The notes: generated by a model from the letters alone, not told the origin. A DNA stretch of 29,325 bases from Candidatus Mesolinea sp. (GCA_003445715.1 DMCS01000087.1:1-29325); one strand, 5' to 3'. Positions 14,341 through 22,531 are shown, numbered from the stretch's first letter. A program made the numbers and translations.

Positions 14341-14973
14341 ATGATGAAAGTTGATGTCTATAACTTACTAGGTGAAAAGTCCAGCACAGTGGACTTGCCG
14401 GAAGAAATCTTCGCGGCGAAGGTTAATGTGGACCTGATGCACCAGGCATATGTGCGCCAGATGGCTAACGCACGCTTGGGCACGCATAGCACCAAACGGC
14501 GGGGTGAGGTGGCGGGTTCCACTGCCAAGCCGTGGCGCCAGAAAGGCACCGGCCGTGCCCGCCAAGGCAGCAGAAAATCTGCGCAGTGGGTCGGCGGCGG
14601 TCGTATTCATACACCCAAACCGCGCGACTATTCGCAGGCGATGCCTAAGAAGATGCGCCGTGCAGCTTTGCGCTCTGCGCTGACCGTTAAGGTTAATGAG
14701 AATCAAGTGATTGTGGTGAGTGACCTTGCGCTGAGAGAGCCGAAAACCGCGGAAATGACTAAAGCCATCAAAGCGTTAGCTGGCGATAGCCACGTGCTGA
14801 TTTTGATCCCGGACAAAAGTGAAGCCAATCAAAATGCGATTAAATCTGGCCGCAACCTTGCCGAACACAAGCTGTTGTTGGCGAATTATTTGAACATTCG
14901 AGATTTATTGCAGTATGAAAAAGTAATTATCCCGCTCGCCTCTCTTGAGGTGATCAAGAGTTATTTGGGATAA
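14341..14973 (+). CDS. rplD: 50S ribosomal protein L4
   Basis: L4 binds 23S rRNA and lines the peptide exit tunnel with its loop. Visible are the tunnel loop (KRRGEVAGSTAKPWRQKGTG, RARQGSRKSAQWVGGG) and the C-terminal LNIRDLLQYEKVIIPLASLE. With this start the protein has 210 residues. A GTG at 14323 in frame is possible, but GGAG at 14331-14334 only fits the ATG codons at 14341 and 14344. In E. coli L4 represses the S10 operon; whether it controls the rplC leader here is unknown. Confidence 0.95.
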   Translation: MMKVDVYNLLGEKSSTVDLPEEIFAAKVNVDLMHQAYVRQMANARLGTHSTKRRGEVAGSTAKPWRQKGTGRARQGSRKSAQWVGGGRIHTPKPRDYSQAMPKKMRRAALRSALTVKVNENQVIVVSDLALREPKTAEMTKAIKALAGDSHVLILIPDKSEANQNAIKSGRNLAEHKLLLANYLNIRDLLQYEKVIIPLASLEVIKSYLG

Positions 14974-14988
14974 GGAAGGTGAAGCAGA

Positions 14989-15294
14989 ATGAGCTACTCT
15001 GTTTTTGATATCTTGATAAGACCGGTAGTGACTGAAAAGTCGAACTATCTAGCCAGCAAGCTGCACCAATATGTGTTCGAAGTGGCTGACTATGCTACGC
15101 GCGAGATGGTGAAGACAGCGGTCGAAACCGTTTTTGATGTTGATGTGGTACGTGTAAATATTATTAATCTTCCTCCTAAGGCGCATCGCACTTCTCGGAA
15201 CCGCCGGTTAGCTTTGCGCACCAGTGGCTACAAAAAAGCGATTGTCACCTTAGCGCCGGAAGATAGAATCCCAATTTTTGAAGGGGTGGACTAA
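14989..15294 (+). CDS. rplW: 50S ribosomal protein L23
   Basis: L23 sits at the tunnel exit and is the docking site for trigger factor and SRP. The 101 residues include DILIRPVVTEKS at the start, YVFEVADYATREMVKTAVETVFDVDVVRVN and a basic loop KAHRTSRNRR. GGAAGG precedes the ATG. The stop TAA shares its last A with the rplB start (TAATG), a 1-nt overlap that suggests coupled translation. Confidence 0.96.
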   Translation: MSYSVFDILIRPVVTEKSNYLASKLHQYVFEVADYATREMVKTAVETVFDVDVVRVNIINLPPKAHRTSRNRRLALRTSGYKKAIVTLAPEDRIPIFEGVD

Positions 15295-16133
15295 TGGCTG
15301 TAAAAATTTATAAACCTAAGACCCCTGGTCAACGGCACAAGACTAGCTACACGTTTGAGGAAATTACCAAAGACCGCCCAGAGCGCAGTCTGATCGTGCC
15401 CCAAAAGAAAAAGGCTGGCCGCAACGTTCACGGTCGCATCACAGTTCGGCACCGCGGTGGCGGTGAAAAACGCCACTTGCGCGTGGTGGACTTCCGCCGG
15501 GAGAAAGTTGGTATTCCTGCTAAGGTAGCGGCTATTGAGTATGACCCCAATCGCACTGCGCGGTTGGCATTACTCTCCTATGCTGATGGCGAAAAGCGCT
15601 ATATCATCGCTCCCGTTGGCGTAAAAGTAGGCGATACGCTGGTTTCTGGCCCGAAAGCTGAGATCCGGCCAGGCAACGCCTTACCGTTGGCAAACATTCC
15701 AGTAGGCACGACAATTCATGCTATTGAGTTGAAACCCGGTAAGGGTGCCCAAATTAGCCGCTCTGCAGGTACTTCTGCACAGTTGCTAGCAAAGGAAGGT
15801 AAGTATGCTCATGTGCGTATGCCTTCAGGTGAGGTGCGCTTAATTTTGCAAGCGTGTATGGCATCCATTGGCCAAGTGGGCAATGTGGATCACAGCAATG
15901 TAAAGCTCGGGAAAGCTGGTCGTGCGCGCCATATGGGCTTGCGCCCTGAAGTGCGCGGCTCAGCCATGTCCCCACGCGACCATCCGCATGGTGGTGGTGA
16001 GGGCCGTAGCCCGATTGGTATGCCCGGTCCAAAAACGCCTTGGGGTAAACCGGCTCTGGGTTACAAGACCAGGCGGAATAAACGTACGAAAAAGATGATC
16101 ATTCGCCACCGTTCAAAGGCTAAGCGCCGTTAG
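15294..16133 (+). CDS. rplB: 50S ribosomal protein L2
   Basis: L2 is needed for subunit joining and lies close to the peptidyl transferase centre. The 279 residues match the family. It shows the N-terminal KTSYTFEEITKDRPERSL, GGGEKRHLRVVDFRR, and the C-terminal signature DHPHGGGEGR starting near residue 229, which carries the histidine important for peptidyl transferase activity, followed by a basic tail RHRSKAKRR. Usual position between rplW and rpsS. Confidence 0.97.
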   Translation: MAVKIYKPKTPGQRHKTSYTFEEITKDRPERSLIVPQKKKAGRNVHGRITVRHRGGGEKRHLRVVDFRREKVGIPAKVAAIEYDPNRTARLALLSYADGEKRYIIAPVGVKVGDTLVSGPKAEIRPGNALPLANIPVGTTIHAIELKPGKGAQISRSAGTSAQLLAKEGKYAHVRMPSGEVRLILQACMASIGQVGNVDHSNVKLGKAGRARHMGLRPEVRGSAMSPRDHPHGGGEGRSPIGMPGPKTPWGKPALGYKTRRNKRTKKMIIRHRSKAKRR

Positions 16134-16164
16134 AGATTGGTGATAGGTAGAAAAGGATAGTAAC

Positions 16165-16443
16165 ATGACGCGATCATTGAAAAAAGGGCCTTATGTAGAC
16201 CCAAAACTTTTGAAACGCATCGAGGAAATGAATGCTAAAGGCGAGAAGAAGGTGATACGCACCTGGAGCCGCGCCAGCACCATATTCCCTCAGATGGTTG
16301 GTCATACCATTGCCGTGCATGACGGTCGCCGGCATGTGCCGATTTACATTACCGATAACATGGTTGGTCACCGCTTAGGCGAATTTGCGCCCACCCGCTA
16401 TTTCCGCGGGCACGTTCAGGAAAAATCGACCAGAAGAGGGTGA
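16165..16443 (+). CDS. rpsS: 30S ribosomal protein S19
   Basis: S19 forms a complex with S13 on the 30S head and touches A-site tRNA. The 92 residues equal the family length. It begins TRSLKKGPYVDPKLLKRIEEMN and contains the signature GRRHVPIYITDNMVGHRLGEFAPTR in two parts, ending FRGH. AAAGGATAG precedes ATG. The stop codon is followed after 1 nt by rplV. Confidence 0.97.
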   Translation: MTRSLKKGPYVDPKLLKRIEEMNAKGEKKVIRTWSRASTIFPQMVGHTIAVHDGRRHVPIYITDNMVGHRLGEFAPTRYFRGHVQEKSTRRG

Positions 16444-16444
16444 G

Positions 16445-16786
16445 ATGGCACAAGAAATTAGGGCAAAACTCTCTCATCTTCCTTGCTCAGCGCAGAAAAC
16501 GCGCTTGGTTATTGACCTTGTGCGGGGAAAACCAGTTAATGAGGCGATGGATATTTTGAGCCTGACCCCCAACAAAGCTGCCAAGCCGGTGCGCAAGCTG
16601 ATTTATTCGGCGATATCCAACGCAGAGGAAAATTTTGGCGTCAGCCGCGATGATCTGGTTGTTTATCGGATTTTTGCCGATGAAGGCCCCACACGCAAAT
16701 GGCGTAGGTTCGGAGCTCGAGGCCGTTTCAAGCCGCTGCTGCGACGCAGCTCTCACGTAACGGTGATTTTGCGTGAAAATGAGTAG
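16445..16786 (+). CDS. rplV: 50S ribosomal protein L22
   Basis: L22 lines the exit tunnel with a long beta hairpin. The start at MAQEIRAKL gives 113 residues, the normal size; an in-frame ATG 60 nt upstream lies inside rpsS and has no ribosome binding site, whereas GAGGGTGAG stands before the chosen start. Conserved parts: SAQKTRLVIDLVRGKPV, the AISNAEENFGV block, and the hairpin FADEGPTRKWRRFGARGR near the C-terminus. Confidence 0.95.
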   Translation: MAQEIRAKLSHLPCSAQKTRLVIDLVRGKPVNEAMDILSLTPNKAAKPVRKLIYSAISNAEENFGVSRDDLVVYRIFADEGPTRKWRRFGARGRFKPLLRRSSHVTVILRENE

Positions 16787-16813
16787 GAAAGCAAAGAGAG
16801 TTGAGGAATAATT

Positions 16814-17491
16814 ATGGGTCGTAAAGTACATCCGATTGGTTTTCGTCTGGGGATTAACAAGCCCTGGTTAGGCCGCTGGTACGCTGAAGGTGAGGATTAT
16901 ACTGATCAACTGCATCAAGATTTGCGCATTCGCGAATTGGCGATGAAAGACGGCGAACGTGCTGGTGTTTCCACTGTGGAAGTGGAACGCTATCCGGGTA
17001 AGGTGAAAGTTACCTTGCATACTTCGAAGCCTGGCGTGCTCATTGGCCGCAAAGGCGAAAATGTGAAAGTCTTGCGTCAGAACCTGGAGGCGCTGACCGG
17101 TAAAAAAGTAGATTTAGACGTCAAGGAGATTAAATCTCCGGATACAGATGCTTTTTTGGTGGCACAAAATATCGCTGGTCAATTAGAGCGACGCATCAGC
17201 TATCGCCGTGCAATGAAGCGCGCGATTCAGCAAGCCATGAGCCATGGCGCTGAAGGGATCAAGATTTCGGTTTCTGGCAGGCTTTCTGGTGCAGAAATGG
17301 CACGCCGCGTGACCTTGCGAGAAGGGCGCGTGCCCTTGCAGACCTTGCGCGCGGATATTGACTTTGCCAAAACAGAGGCTCTAACGACATATGGTCAAAT
17401 CGGCATTAAGGTTTGGATTTTTCGTGGCATCGCCGTGGCTCCAGCAGAAGAAAAGGTGGAAGCTACCGAAGGCGTTTATGTCAGCGAGTAG
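16814..17491 (+). CDS. rpsC: 30S ribosomal protein S3
   Basis: S3 lies at the mRNA entry pore. The 225 residues hold an N-terminal type II KH domain with GVLIGRKGENVKVL (GxxG at 78-81) and a C-terminal half with AMKRAIQQAM, GAEGIKISVSGRLSGAEMAR, and GQIGIKVWIF. GAGGAATAATT precedes the start. It follows rplV and precedes rplP as in the usual S10 operon. Confidence 0.97.
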   Translation: MGRKVHPIGFRLGINKPWLGRWYAEGEDYTDQLHQDLRIRELAMKDGERAGVSTVEVERYPGKVKVTLHTSKPGVLIGRKGENVKVLRQNLEALTGKKVDLDVKEIKSPDTDAFLVAQNIAGQLERRISYRRAMKRAIQQAMSHGAEGIKISVSGRLSGAEMARRVTLREGRVPLQTLRADIDFAKTEALTTYGQIGIKVWIFRGIAVAPAEEKVEATEGVYVSE

Positions 17492-17519
17492 TTGAGAATT
17501 TATGGTGAGGGTTTGAATT

Positions 17520-17945
17520 ATGTTAATGCCAAAGAGAGTTAAGTACCGCAAGCAGCAACGCGGCCGCATGAAAGGGAAAGCCAGCCGCGGGGTTGATGTC
17601 AGCTTCGGTGAATATGGTCTGAAGTCATTGGAATGTGGCTATCTGAGTGCCCGCCAAATTGAAGCAGCGCGCCGTGCGATTGTGCACGAAATGAAGCGCC
17701 GCGGCAAGGTATGGATTCGGGTCTTTCCAGATAAGCCTTATACCAAGCGTGCAGCCGAAACCCGTATGGGTAAGGGGAAGGGCGCAGTGGACCACTGGGT
17801 GGCAGTTATCCGCCCAGGGCGGATGATGTTTGAGGTCGGTGGTACCGATGAAGAAACAGCCATCCGTGCACTCACGCGTGCGCGCTACAAATTGGGTTTC
17901 AAGACAAAAATTGTAGCCCGTGAAGGCTCAGGAGAAGGTTCATGA
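17520..17945 (+). CDS. rplP: 50S ribosomal protein L16
   Basis: L16 supports the A-site tRNA elbow on the 50S subunit. The 141 residues begin MLMPKRVKYRKQQRGRMKG, the common start of the family, and contain FPDKPYTKRAAETRMGKGKG and VAVIRPGRMMFEV. GAGGG lies about 8 nt upstream. The stop overlaps the rpmC start by 4 nt (ATGA). Confidence 0.96.
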   Translation: MLMPKRVKYRKQQRGRMKGKASRGVDVSFGEYGLKSLECGYLSARQIEAARRAIVHEMKRRGKVWIRVFPDKPYTKRAAETRMGKGKGAVDHWVAVIRPGRMMFEVGGTDEETAIRALTRARYKLGFKTKIVAREGSGEGS

Positions 17946-18154
17946 ACGCTAAAGAAATTAGAGAACTTTCTACAGAAGAAATTCGCGAACGTTTAATGGA
18001 TTCCCGGCAGGAACTGATGAATCTTCGCTTTCAAGCGGTGACTGGTCAGCTGACGGATACCAGCAGATTTAAAGCCACCCGCCGCATGATTGCGCGATAT
18101 GAGACTATTCTCAATGAACGCGCGCGTGAGGGGAAGGAAGGGAAAGATGAATAA
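17942..18154 (+). CDS. rpmC: 50S ribosomal protein L29
   Basis: L29 is a small helical protein near the tunnel exit next to L23. The 70 residues contain two helices with KEIRELSTEEIRERL, the signature ELMNLRFQAVTGQL and a final basic helix ATRRMIARYETILNER. It begins inside the rplP stop and its end overlaps rpsQ by 8 nt, so the three genes are likely coupled. Confidence 0.95.
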   Translation: MNAKEIRELSTEEIRERLMDSRQELMNLRFQAVTGQLTDTSRFKATRRMIARYETILNERAREGKEGKDE

Positions 18155-18437
18155 TCGACGACGATTAATCGGCACGGTTACCAGTGCCAAGATGCCAAAA
18201 ACCGTGAGCGTGGAGGTTTCTCGCACATACCAGCATCCATTGTATCGCAAGGTGGTGCGTGAGAGCAAAATTTACAAAGCCCATGACGAACTTAATTGTC
18301 ATGTTGGCGATAAAGTCCGCATTGTTGAATCTGCGCCGATCTCGCGTACCAAACATTGGGTTGTAGAAGAAATCCTCAAGGTTGAAGTACGTGAAGAAGA
18401 TGACCTAGGTCAGATTTCTGAAGGAGAGCAGGCATGA
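18147..18437 (+). CDS. rpsQ: 30S ribosomal protein S17
   Basis: S17 is a primary 16S rRNA binder with an OB fold. From MNNRRRLIGTV it has 96 residues; an upstream in-frame ATG at 18090 would add 19 residues overlapping rpmC and lacks support, while GAAGGAAGGGAAAG directly precedes the chosen ATG. Motifs: GTVTSAKMPKTVSVEV, HPLYRKVVRESKIYKAHDE and VGDKVRIVESAPIS-TKHW. A short acidic tail (REEDDLGQISEGEQA) ends in a 4-nt overlap with rplN. Confidence 0.95.
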   Translation: MNNRRRLIGTVTSAKMPKTVSVEVSRTYQHPLYRKVVRESKIYKAHDELNCHVGDKVRIVESAPISRTKHWVVEEILKVEVREEDDLGQISEGEQA

Positions 18438-18805
18438 TTCAGCAGGAGACTCGTTTGGTTGTTGCCGATAACACAGGCGCCAAAGAGCTGCTGGTCATCC
18501 AAGTTGTCGGTGGTACCCGCCGGCGCTATGGATATGTAGGCGATATTGTGGTTGGCACGGTGAAAAGTGCTACGCCACAGGCGTCTGTGAAGAAAAGCGA
18601 AATTGTTAAAGCCGTAATCGTGCGCACGAGCAAGGAATACCGCCGACCGGATGGTTCCAGCATATCTTTTGATGATAATGCTGCTGTAATCCTAGACTCT
18701 GACGGCGTAAATCCGCGCGGGACGCGTATTTTTGGCCCTGTGGCACGTGAACTGCGCGAAAAAGGCTTTATGAAGATTGTTTCATTGGCTCCAGAAGTGC
18801 TGTAG
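18434..18805 (+). CDS. rplN: 50S ribosomal protein L14
   Basis: L14 contributes to the bridge between subunits and binds the silencing factor RsfS in other bacteria. The 123 residues start MIQQETRLVVADNTGAKELL and end with the signature block GTRIFGPVARELREKGFMKI plus VSLAPEVL, as typical for the family. AAGGAGAG stands before the ATG, inside the end of rpsQ. Confidence 0.97.
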   Translation: MIQQETRLVVADNTGAKELLVIQVVGGTRRRYGYVGDIVVGTVKSATPQASVKKSEIVKAVIVRTSKEYRRPDGSSISFDDNAAVILDSDGVNPRGTRIFGPVARELREKGFMKIVSLAPEVL

Positions 18806-18826
18806 CCGTTGATGTCAGGAGTGTCA

Positions 18827-19243
18827 ATGATGATGAAGATACGTAAAGGTGATCGCGTTCGGGTGATGCGCGGCGATGCTGAGGATAAAGGTAAAGTTGG
18901 CGAAGTCATCCGGGTGCTGCCTAAGGAAAATCGAATTGTTGTGCAGGGAGTGAATCTGGTGAAGAAACACCAGCGGCAAACCCAGTCTGGCGGCAAAACA
19001 ATCCCATCTGGCATCCGCGAGTTCGAAGCACCAATCCACATTTCGAATGTGCAATTGGTCACTGAGGCAAGTGAGAAAGCAGCCAGCAAGGAAAAGAAAG
19101 CTGCCAAACCCGTCAAGAAATCGGCTGCGAAGCCAGCTGCTAAAGCAACTGAAGCCAAGCCAACTTCTCGAAGGCGTGGTGCAGCGAAACCTGCCGCAGA
19201 TGAAAGCGGTTCTGAGAAATTAGGTGCAGGTGAGAATAAATGA
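18827..19243 (+). CDS. rplX: 50S ribosomal protein L24 with an unusual Ala/Lys-rich tail
   Basis: L24 starts 50S assembly at the 5' part of 23S rRNA. The KOW part is normal: KIRKGDRVRVMRGDAEDKG, then NRIVVQGVNLVKKH and IHISNVQLV up to about residue 79. The usual ending, with a second half reading approximately GKPTRVGFKV.DGKKVR, is absent. Instead about 58 residues follow that are rich in Ala, Lys, Pro and Ser, like a histone-H1-type tail, giving 138 residues. Starts at 18827, 18830 and 18833 are all ATG; AGGAG at 18817-18821 favours the first two. The stop overlaps rplE by 4 nt. Confidence 0.93.
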   Translation: MMMKIRKGDRVRVMRGDAEDKGKVGEVIRVLPKENRIVVQGVNLVKKHQRQTQSGGKTIPSGIREFEAPIHISNVQLVTEASEKAASKEKKAAKPVKKSAAKPAAKATEAKPTSRRRGAAKPAADESGSEKLGAGENK

Positions 19244-19785
19244 ATAGATTAAAAGAACATTACAACAAAGAAATCGCTCCGGCGCTTTTCAAGGAGTTAG
19301 GTCTGGACAATGTTATGCAGACCCCGCGGATTGAAAAAGTGGTCGTGAATATTGGTGTAGGCGAAGCTTTGGATAACCCCAAAGCCTTAGAAGCTGCTGT
19401 GAATGATCTAACCATCATCACCGGGCAGAAACCAGTGGTAACGGCAGCCAAGAAAGCCATTTCCAACTTCAAATTGCGTGAAGGCCGCCAAATTGGCGTC
19501 AAAGTTACTTTACGCGGTGAAAAGATGTGGGCGTTTTTGGATCGGCTGATCAATGTCGCTTTACCGCGCGTACGCGACTTTCGTGGTGTCTCTGCGGAGG
19601 CGTTCGACGGGCGAGGTAATTACACCTTGGGCTTGCAGGAACAGTTGATCTTCCCTGAGATCCAGTATGACAAGATTGATAAAGTCCGTGGGATGGAAGT
19701 GAGCATCGTGACGACTGCAAAAGATGATGAGCAGGCACGCGCCCTGCTTAGCAAGTTCGGCATGCCCTTCAGGAAAGGAAACTAA
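19240..19785 (+). CDS. rplE: 50S ribosomal protein L5
   Basis: L5 belongs to the central protuberance and binds 5S rRNA. The 181 residues match the family: LKEHYNKEIAPALFKELG, PRIEKVVVNIGVGEA, TGQKPVVTAAKKAISNFKLREG, the block RDFRGVSAEAFDGRGNYTLG and GMEVSIVTTAKDDEQARALL near the end. The ATG lies in the rplX stop region; the TAA shares one base with rpsN. Confidence 0.97.
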   Translation: MNRLKEHYNKEIAPALFKELGLDNVMQTPRIEKVVVNIGVGEALDNPKALEAAVNDLTIITGQKPVVTAAKKAISNFKLREGRQIGVKVTLRGEKMWAFLDRLINVALPRVRDFRGVSAEAFDGRGNYTLGLQEQLIFPEIQYDKIDKVRGMEVSIVTTAKDDEQARALLSKFGMPFRKGN

Positions 19786-19967
19786 TGGCAAAAAAGTGTA
19801 TGATGTATCGCGAAATGCGGCGGGAATATCCCAATCAAGTGAGGAACCGCTGCCGGATTTGCGGGAGACCGCGTGGTTATATGCGTAAGTTTGGTCTATG
19901 CCGAATTTGTTTTCGAGAATTAGCGCTTCAGGGCAAGATCCCTGGGGTCAAGAAATCATCTTGGTAA
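19785..19967 (+). CDS. rpsN: 30S ribosomal protein S14 type Z (zinc form)
   Basis: S14 of the 30S head in the short zinc-binding form of 60 residues. The four cysteines are C23-x2-C26 and C39-x2-C42 in NRCRICGRPRGYMRKFGLCR, and the C-terminal KIPGVKKSSW is the family ending. The start overlaps the rplE stop by 1 nt (TAATG). S4 and L36 in this window are also zinc forms, so the organism seems to rely on zinc versions here. Confidence 0.97.
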   Translation: MAKKCMMYREMRREYPNQVRNRCRICGRPRGYMRKFGLCRICFRELALQGKIPGVKKSSW

Positions 19968-19986
19968 TTGACCTGGAGGTATAGAG

Positions 19987-20400
19987 ATGACAGTTTCAGA
20001 TCCAATTGCCGATATGTTAACCAGAATTCGCAATGGTGCTATGGCTGGGCACAGCGTAGTTGCCATGCCGAGTTCAAAGGTCAAAGAAGAGATTGCCCGC
20101 ATTCTGCAAGAAGAGGGCTACCTGGAAGGCTTTGAAGTTGTGGATGGAAAAGCGAATGGTAGCAAAGTATTGCGTTTGCAGTTGAAATACATTGGTGAAC
20201 GCCGTCACCGCCGCCCGATTATTACTGATTTGCAGCGCGTCAGCCGGCCTGGTTGCCGTGTCTACACTTCACGGGATGAAATTCCCTGGGTGCTTTCCGG
20301 GATTGGCATTGCTATTTTGTCTACCCCTAAAGGGATCATGACCGGTCAGCGTGCCCGTAGAGTGGGCGTCGGCGGCGAGATCCTCTGCAAGGTTTGGTAG
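19987..20400 (+). CDS. rpsH: 30S ribosomal protein S8
   Basis: S8 is a primary binder of the central 16S domain; in E. coli it also represses the spc operon. The 137 residues include SDPIADMLTRIRNGAMAGH, RRPIITDLQRVSRPGCRVY and the ending STPKGIMTGQRARRVGVGGE. CTGGAGG precedes ATG by about 8 nt. Lies between rpsN and rplF as usual. Confidence 0.97.
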   Translation: MTVSDPIADMLTRIRNGAMAGHSVVAMPSSKVKEEIARILQEEGYLEGFEVVDGKANGSKVLRLQLKYIGERRHRRPIITDLQRVSRPGCRVYTSRDEIPWVLSGIGIAILSTPKGIMTGQRARRVGVGGEILCKVW

Positions 20401-20410
20401 GAGGCATACT

Positions 20411-20956
20411 ATGTCACGAATTGGAAAATTACCCATCTCGGTCCCGAAGGGCGTCGAGGTGAAAATTGAAGGGAATAAGGTGAGCGTTAAAGGTCCTAAA
20501 GGCACGCTCGAACAAACTTTTGACCCCGATATTCGGATTAAACAAGAAGGCGACACTATTATTGTTGAGCGCCCCAATGATGAGCCGCGCATGCGTGCCT
20601 TGCATGGCACCACACGCGCATTGCTCAATAATATGATTGTGGGCGTACATAAAGGCTTCGAACGCGTGTTAGAAGTAAACGGCGTTGGTTACCGTGCTGA
20701 GCTCAATGGAAAAGATTTGGTGCTCAACGTGGGTTATTCTCACCCCGTTAACTTCCCTGCGCCCGAAGGCATTACTTTTGAGGTGGATACCAGAACGCGT
20801 CAAATTACGGTGAAGGGCCACGATGTTCAACAGGTTGGCCAAGTAGCGGCAAATATACGCAAGATCCGCCCACCGGAGCATTATAAAGGTACTGGCATTC
20901 GCTACCAGGGTGAAGTCGTCAAGCTTAAACCCGGTAAAGCTGGTAAGACTGGTTAG
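20411..20956 (+). CDS. rplF: 50S ribosomal protein L6
   Basis: L6 sits near the factor-binding site at the base of the L7/L12 stalk. The start MSRIGKLPISVPKGVEV gives 181 residues; an in-frame ATG at 20351 lies inside rpsH and is not used. GTAGGAGG precedes the chosen ATG. Conserved C-terminal features are VDTRTRQITVKGHDVQQVGQ in part, and IRKIRPPEHYKGTGIRYQGE. Confidence 0.96.
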   Translation: MSRIGKLPISVPKGVEVKIEGNKVSVKGPKGTLEQTFDPDIRIKQEGDTIIVERPNDEPRMRALHGTTRALLNNMIVGVHKGFERVLEVNGVGYRAELNGKDLVLNVGYSHPVNFPAPEGITFEVDTRTRQITVKGHDVQQVGQVAANIRKIRPPEHYKGTGIRYQGEVVKLKPGKAGKTG

Positions 20957-20970
20957 GTGAGGAAAAGAAT

Positions 20971-21336
20971 ATGGCAAAAAAGTCAAGAAATACAGCACGA
21001 TTACGCCGCCATACGAGAGTTCGTAAGAAAATATTTGGCACCCCTGAGCGCCCGCGGATGAATGTATATCGCAGCCTGAATGAAATTTATGTGCAAATTA
21101 TTGATGATCATAGTGGGACGACGTTAGTTTCGGCTTCCACAATCGATAGCGCGCTGCGCTCTGCTGTCTCAGGAAAAAATAAAACCGAACAGGCGCGCGT
21201 GGTTGGCGAAGAAGTAGCGCGTCGTGCGCTGGAAAAAGACATCAAGACAGTCGTGTTTGACCGCGGTGGCTTTTATTACACTGGCAGGGTCAAAGCATTG
21301 GCTGAAGGTGCACGTAAGGGGGGGCTGGAGTTCTAA
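20971..21336 (+). CDS. rplR: 50S ribosomal protein L18
   Basis: L18 binds 5S rRNA in the central protuberance. The 121 residues fit the family: basic start RLRRHTRVRKKIFGTPERPR, then VYRSLNEIYVQIIDD, and the end VVFDRGGFYYTGRVKALAEG with AREGGLEF-like KGGLEF. GTGAGGAAAAG is the ribosome binding site. Next gene rpsE begins 12 nt later. Confidence 0.97.
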   Translation: MAKKSRNTARLRRHTRVRKKIFGTPERPRMNVYRSLNEIYVQIIDDHSGTTLVSASTIDSALRSAVSGKNKTEQARVVGEEVARRALEKDIKTVVFDRGGFYYTGRVKALAEGARKGGLEF

Positions 21337-21348
21337 GCTGAGGAGATT

Positions 21349-21873
21349 ATGGACGATTTTCAATCATTAGAAAAACAATTTGATGAACGCGTCATTGATA
21401 TTGCCCGCGTAGCTAAAGTGGTTAAAGGCGGCAGGCGTTTATCTTTCCGTGTGGCAGTTGTCACAGGTGATAATAATGGCAATGTTGGTTTAGGCATCGG
21501 CAAAGCCGGTGCTGTGCCCGATGCGATGAACAAAGCGATTCAACGCAGCCAAAAAGACATGCGACCTATTCATATGATGGGCACGACCATCGCTCACGAA
21601 GTTGTGGGCACTTGCGGTGGCGCCAAGGTCTTATTGAAACCAGCTTCTCCTGGTACAGGTGTGATTGCTGCTGGTGGAGTGCGTGCTGTTTGTGAGGCGG
21701 CTGGTATTAAGGATATTTTGACCAAATCTATGGGCAGCAGCAATATTCTCAACATTGTGCAAGCCACATTCGATGCGCTTTCTCAATTGAAAGATCCCTC
21801 CGAAGTCGCTATGGAGCGCGGTAAGGACGTGCGTGACGTGATGCCTTTTTGGGAACGGAGGAAGCATGACTAA
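21349..21873 (+). CDS. rpsE: 30S ribosomal protein S5
   Basis: S5 shapes the mRNA entry site and influences fidelity and spectinomycin binding. The 174 residues contain DERVIDIARVAKVVKGGRRL, the loop at FRVAVVTGDNNGNVGLGIGK, and the region GAKVLLKPASPGTGVIAAGG. GAGGAG precedes the ATG. The end overlaps the rpmD start by 8 nt. Confidence 0.97.
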   Translation: MDDFQSLEKQFDERVIDIARVAKVVKGGRRLSFRVAVVTGDNNGNVGLGIGKAGAVPDAMNKAIQRSQKDMRPIHMMGTTIAHEVVGTCGGAKVLLKPASPGTGVIAAGGVRAVCEAAGIKDILTKSMGSSNILNIVQATFDALSQLKDPSEVAMERGKDVRDVMPFWERRKHD

Positions 21874-22057
21874 ATTGCGCATTACTCTGAAGAAAAGTGG
21901 CATCGGTTATTCGGAACGTCAGAAAGCAACCCTCAAAGCCTTAGGTCTTCAACGACTCAACCAGACGGTTGAACAGGAAGACACGGATACGGTGCGAGGG
22001 ATGTTGAATAAAGTCTCCCATCTGGTAGAGATTGAAACAGTAAATGAGGAGAAATGA
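21866..22057 (+). CDS. rpmD: 50S ribosomal protein L30
   Basis: Small 50S protein of 63 residues. It reads MTKLRITLKKSGIGYSERQK, then the typical ATLKALGL-RLNQTVEQEDT and a C-terminal RGMLNKVSHLVEIE. The ATG is inside the last codons of rpsE with GGAGGAAG before it. The stop TGA overlaps the first of two ATG codons of rplO. Confidence 0.95.
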   Translation: MTKLRITLKKSGIGYSERQKATLKALGLQRLNQTVEQEDTDTVRGMLNKVSHLVEIETVNEEK

Positions 22058-22509
22058 TGCAAATTCATGACTTGAAACCAAACGAAGGTGCAAAAAAACC
22101 TCGCAAAAGAGTTGGCCGGGGCATCGGCAGCGGTGCCGGTAAGACCGCTGGTCGTGGAACTAAAGGTCAAAATGCCCGCAGCGGCGGTGGGGTGCGTCCA
22201 TACCACATGGGCGGTAACCTCCCCCTTTATCGCAAATTGCCCTTCTTGCGCGGTGAGGGTTTTACCCCGCCAAACCGCACTCGCTACGCCGAAGTTAATC
22301 TGGACGCGCTGCAGGGTTTTGCCGACGGCAGTGAAGTTACACCAGAAACCTTAGCGCAAGCTGGAGTTTTGAAGGACAAGAACAAACCCATCAAAGTTAT
22401 GGGGCGTGGCGACGTTAAAGTTGCGTTGAAAATTAGAGTGCATAAAGTGACTGAAGGCGCCCGGCAGAAAATCGAAAAAGCTGGCGGCAGCGTGGAACTG
22501 ATTAAGTAG
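22057..22509 (+). CDS. rplO: 50S ribosomal protein L15
   Basis: L15 is a late-assembly protein with a long glycine-rich extension. Two adjacent ATG codons (22054 and 22057) are possible; the second has better spacing to AGGAG at 22047-22051 and gives 150 residues starting MQIHDLKPNEGAKKPRKRVG. The glycine-rich RNA-binding arm GRGIGSGAGKTAGRGTKGQ and GGGVRPYHMGGNLPLYRKLP are typical, as is the C-terminal VTEGARQKIEKAGGSVELI. Confidence 0.95.
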   Translation: MQIHDLKPNEGAKKPRKRVGRGIGSGAGKTAGRGTKGQNARSGGGVRPYHMGGNLPLYRKLPFLRGEGFTPPNRTRYAEVNLDALQGFADGSEVTPETLAQAGVLKDKNKPIKVMGRGDVKVALKIRVHKVTEGARQKIEKAGGSVELIK

Positions 22510-22531
22510 CCCGATTAAAGGAGCAGAGCCA

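Noticed and set aside
18090..18146. Longer N-terminus for rpsQ
   Set aside because: The added residues overlap rpmC, have no binding site and are not found in S17.
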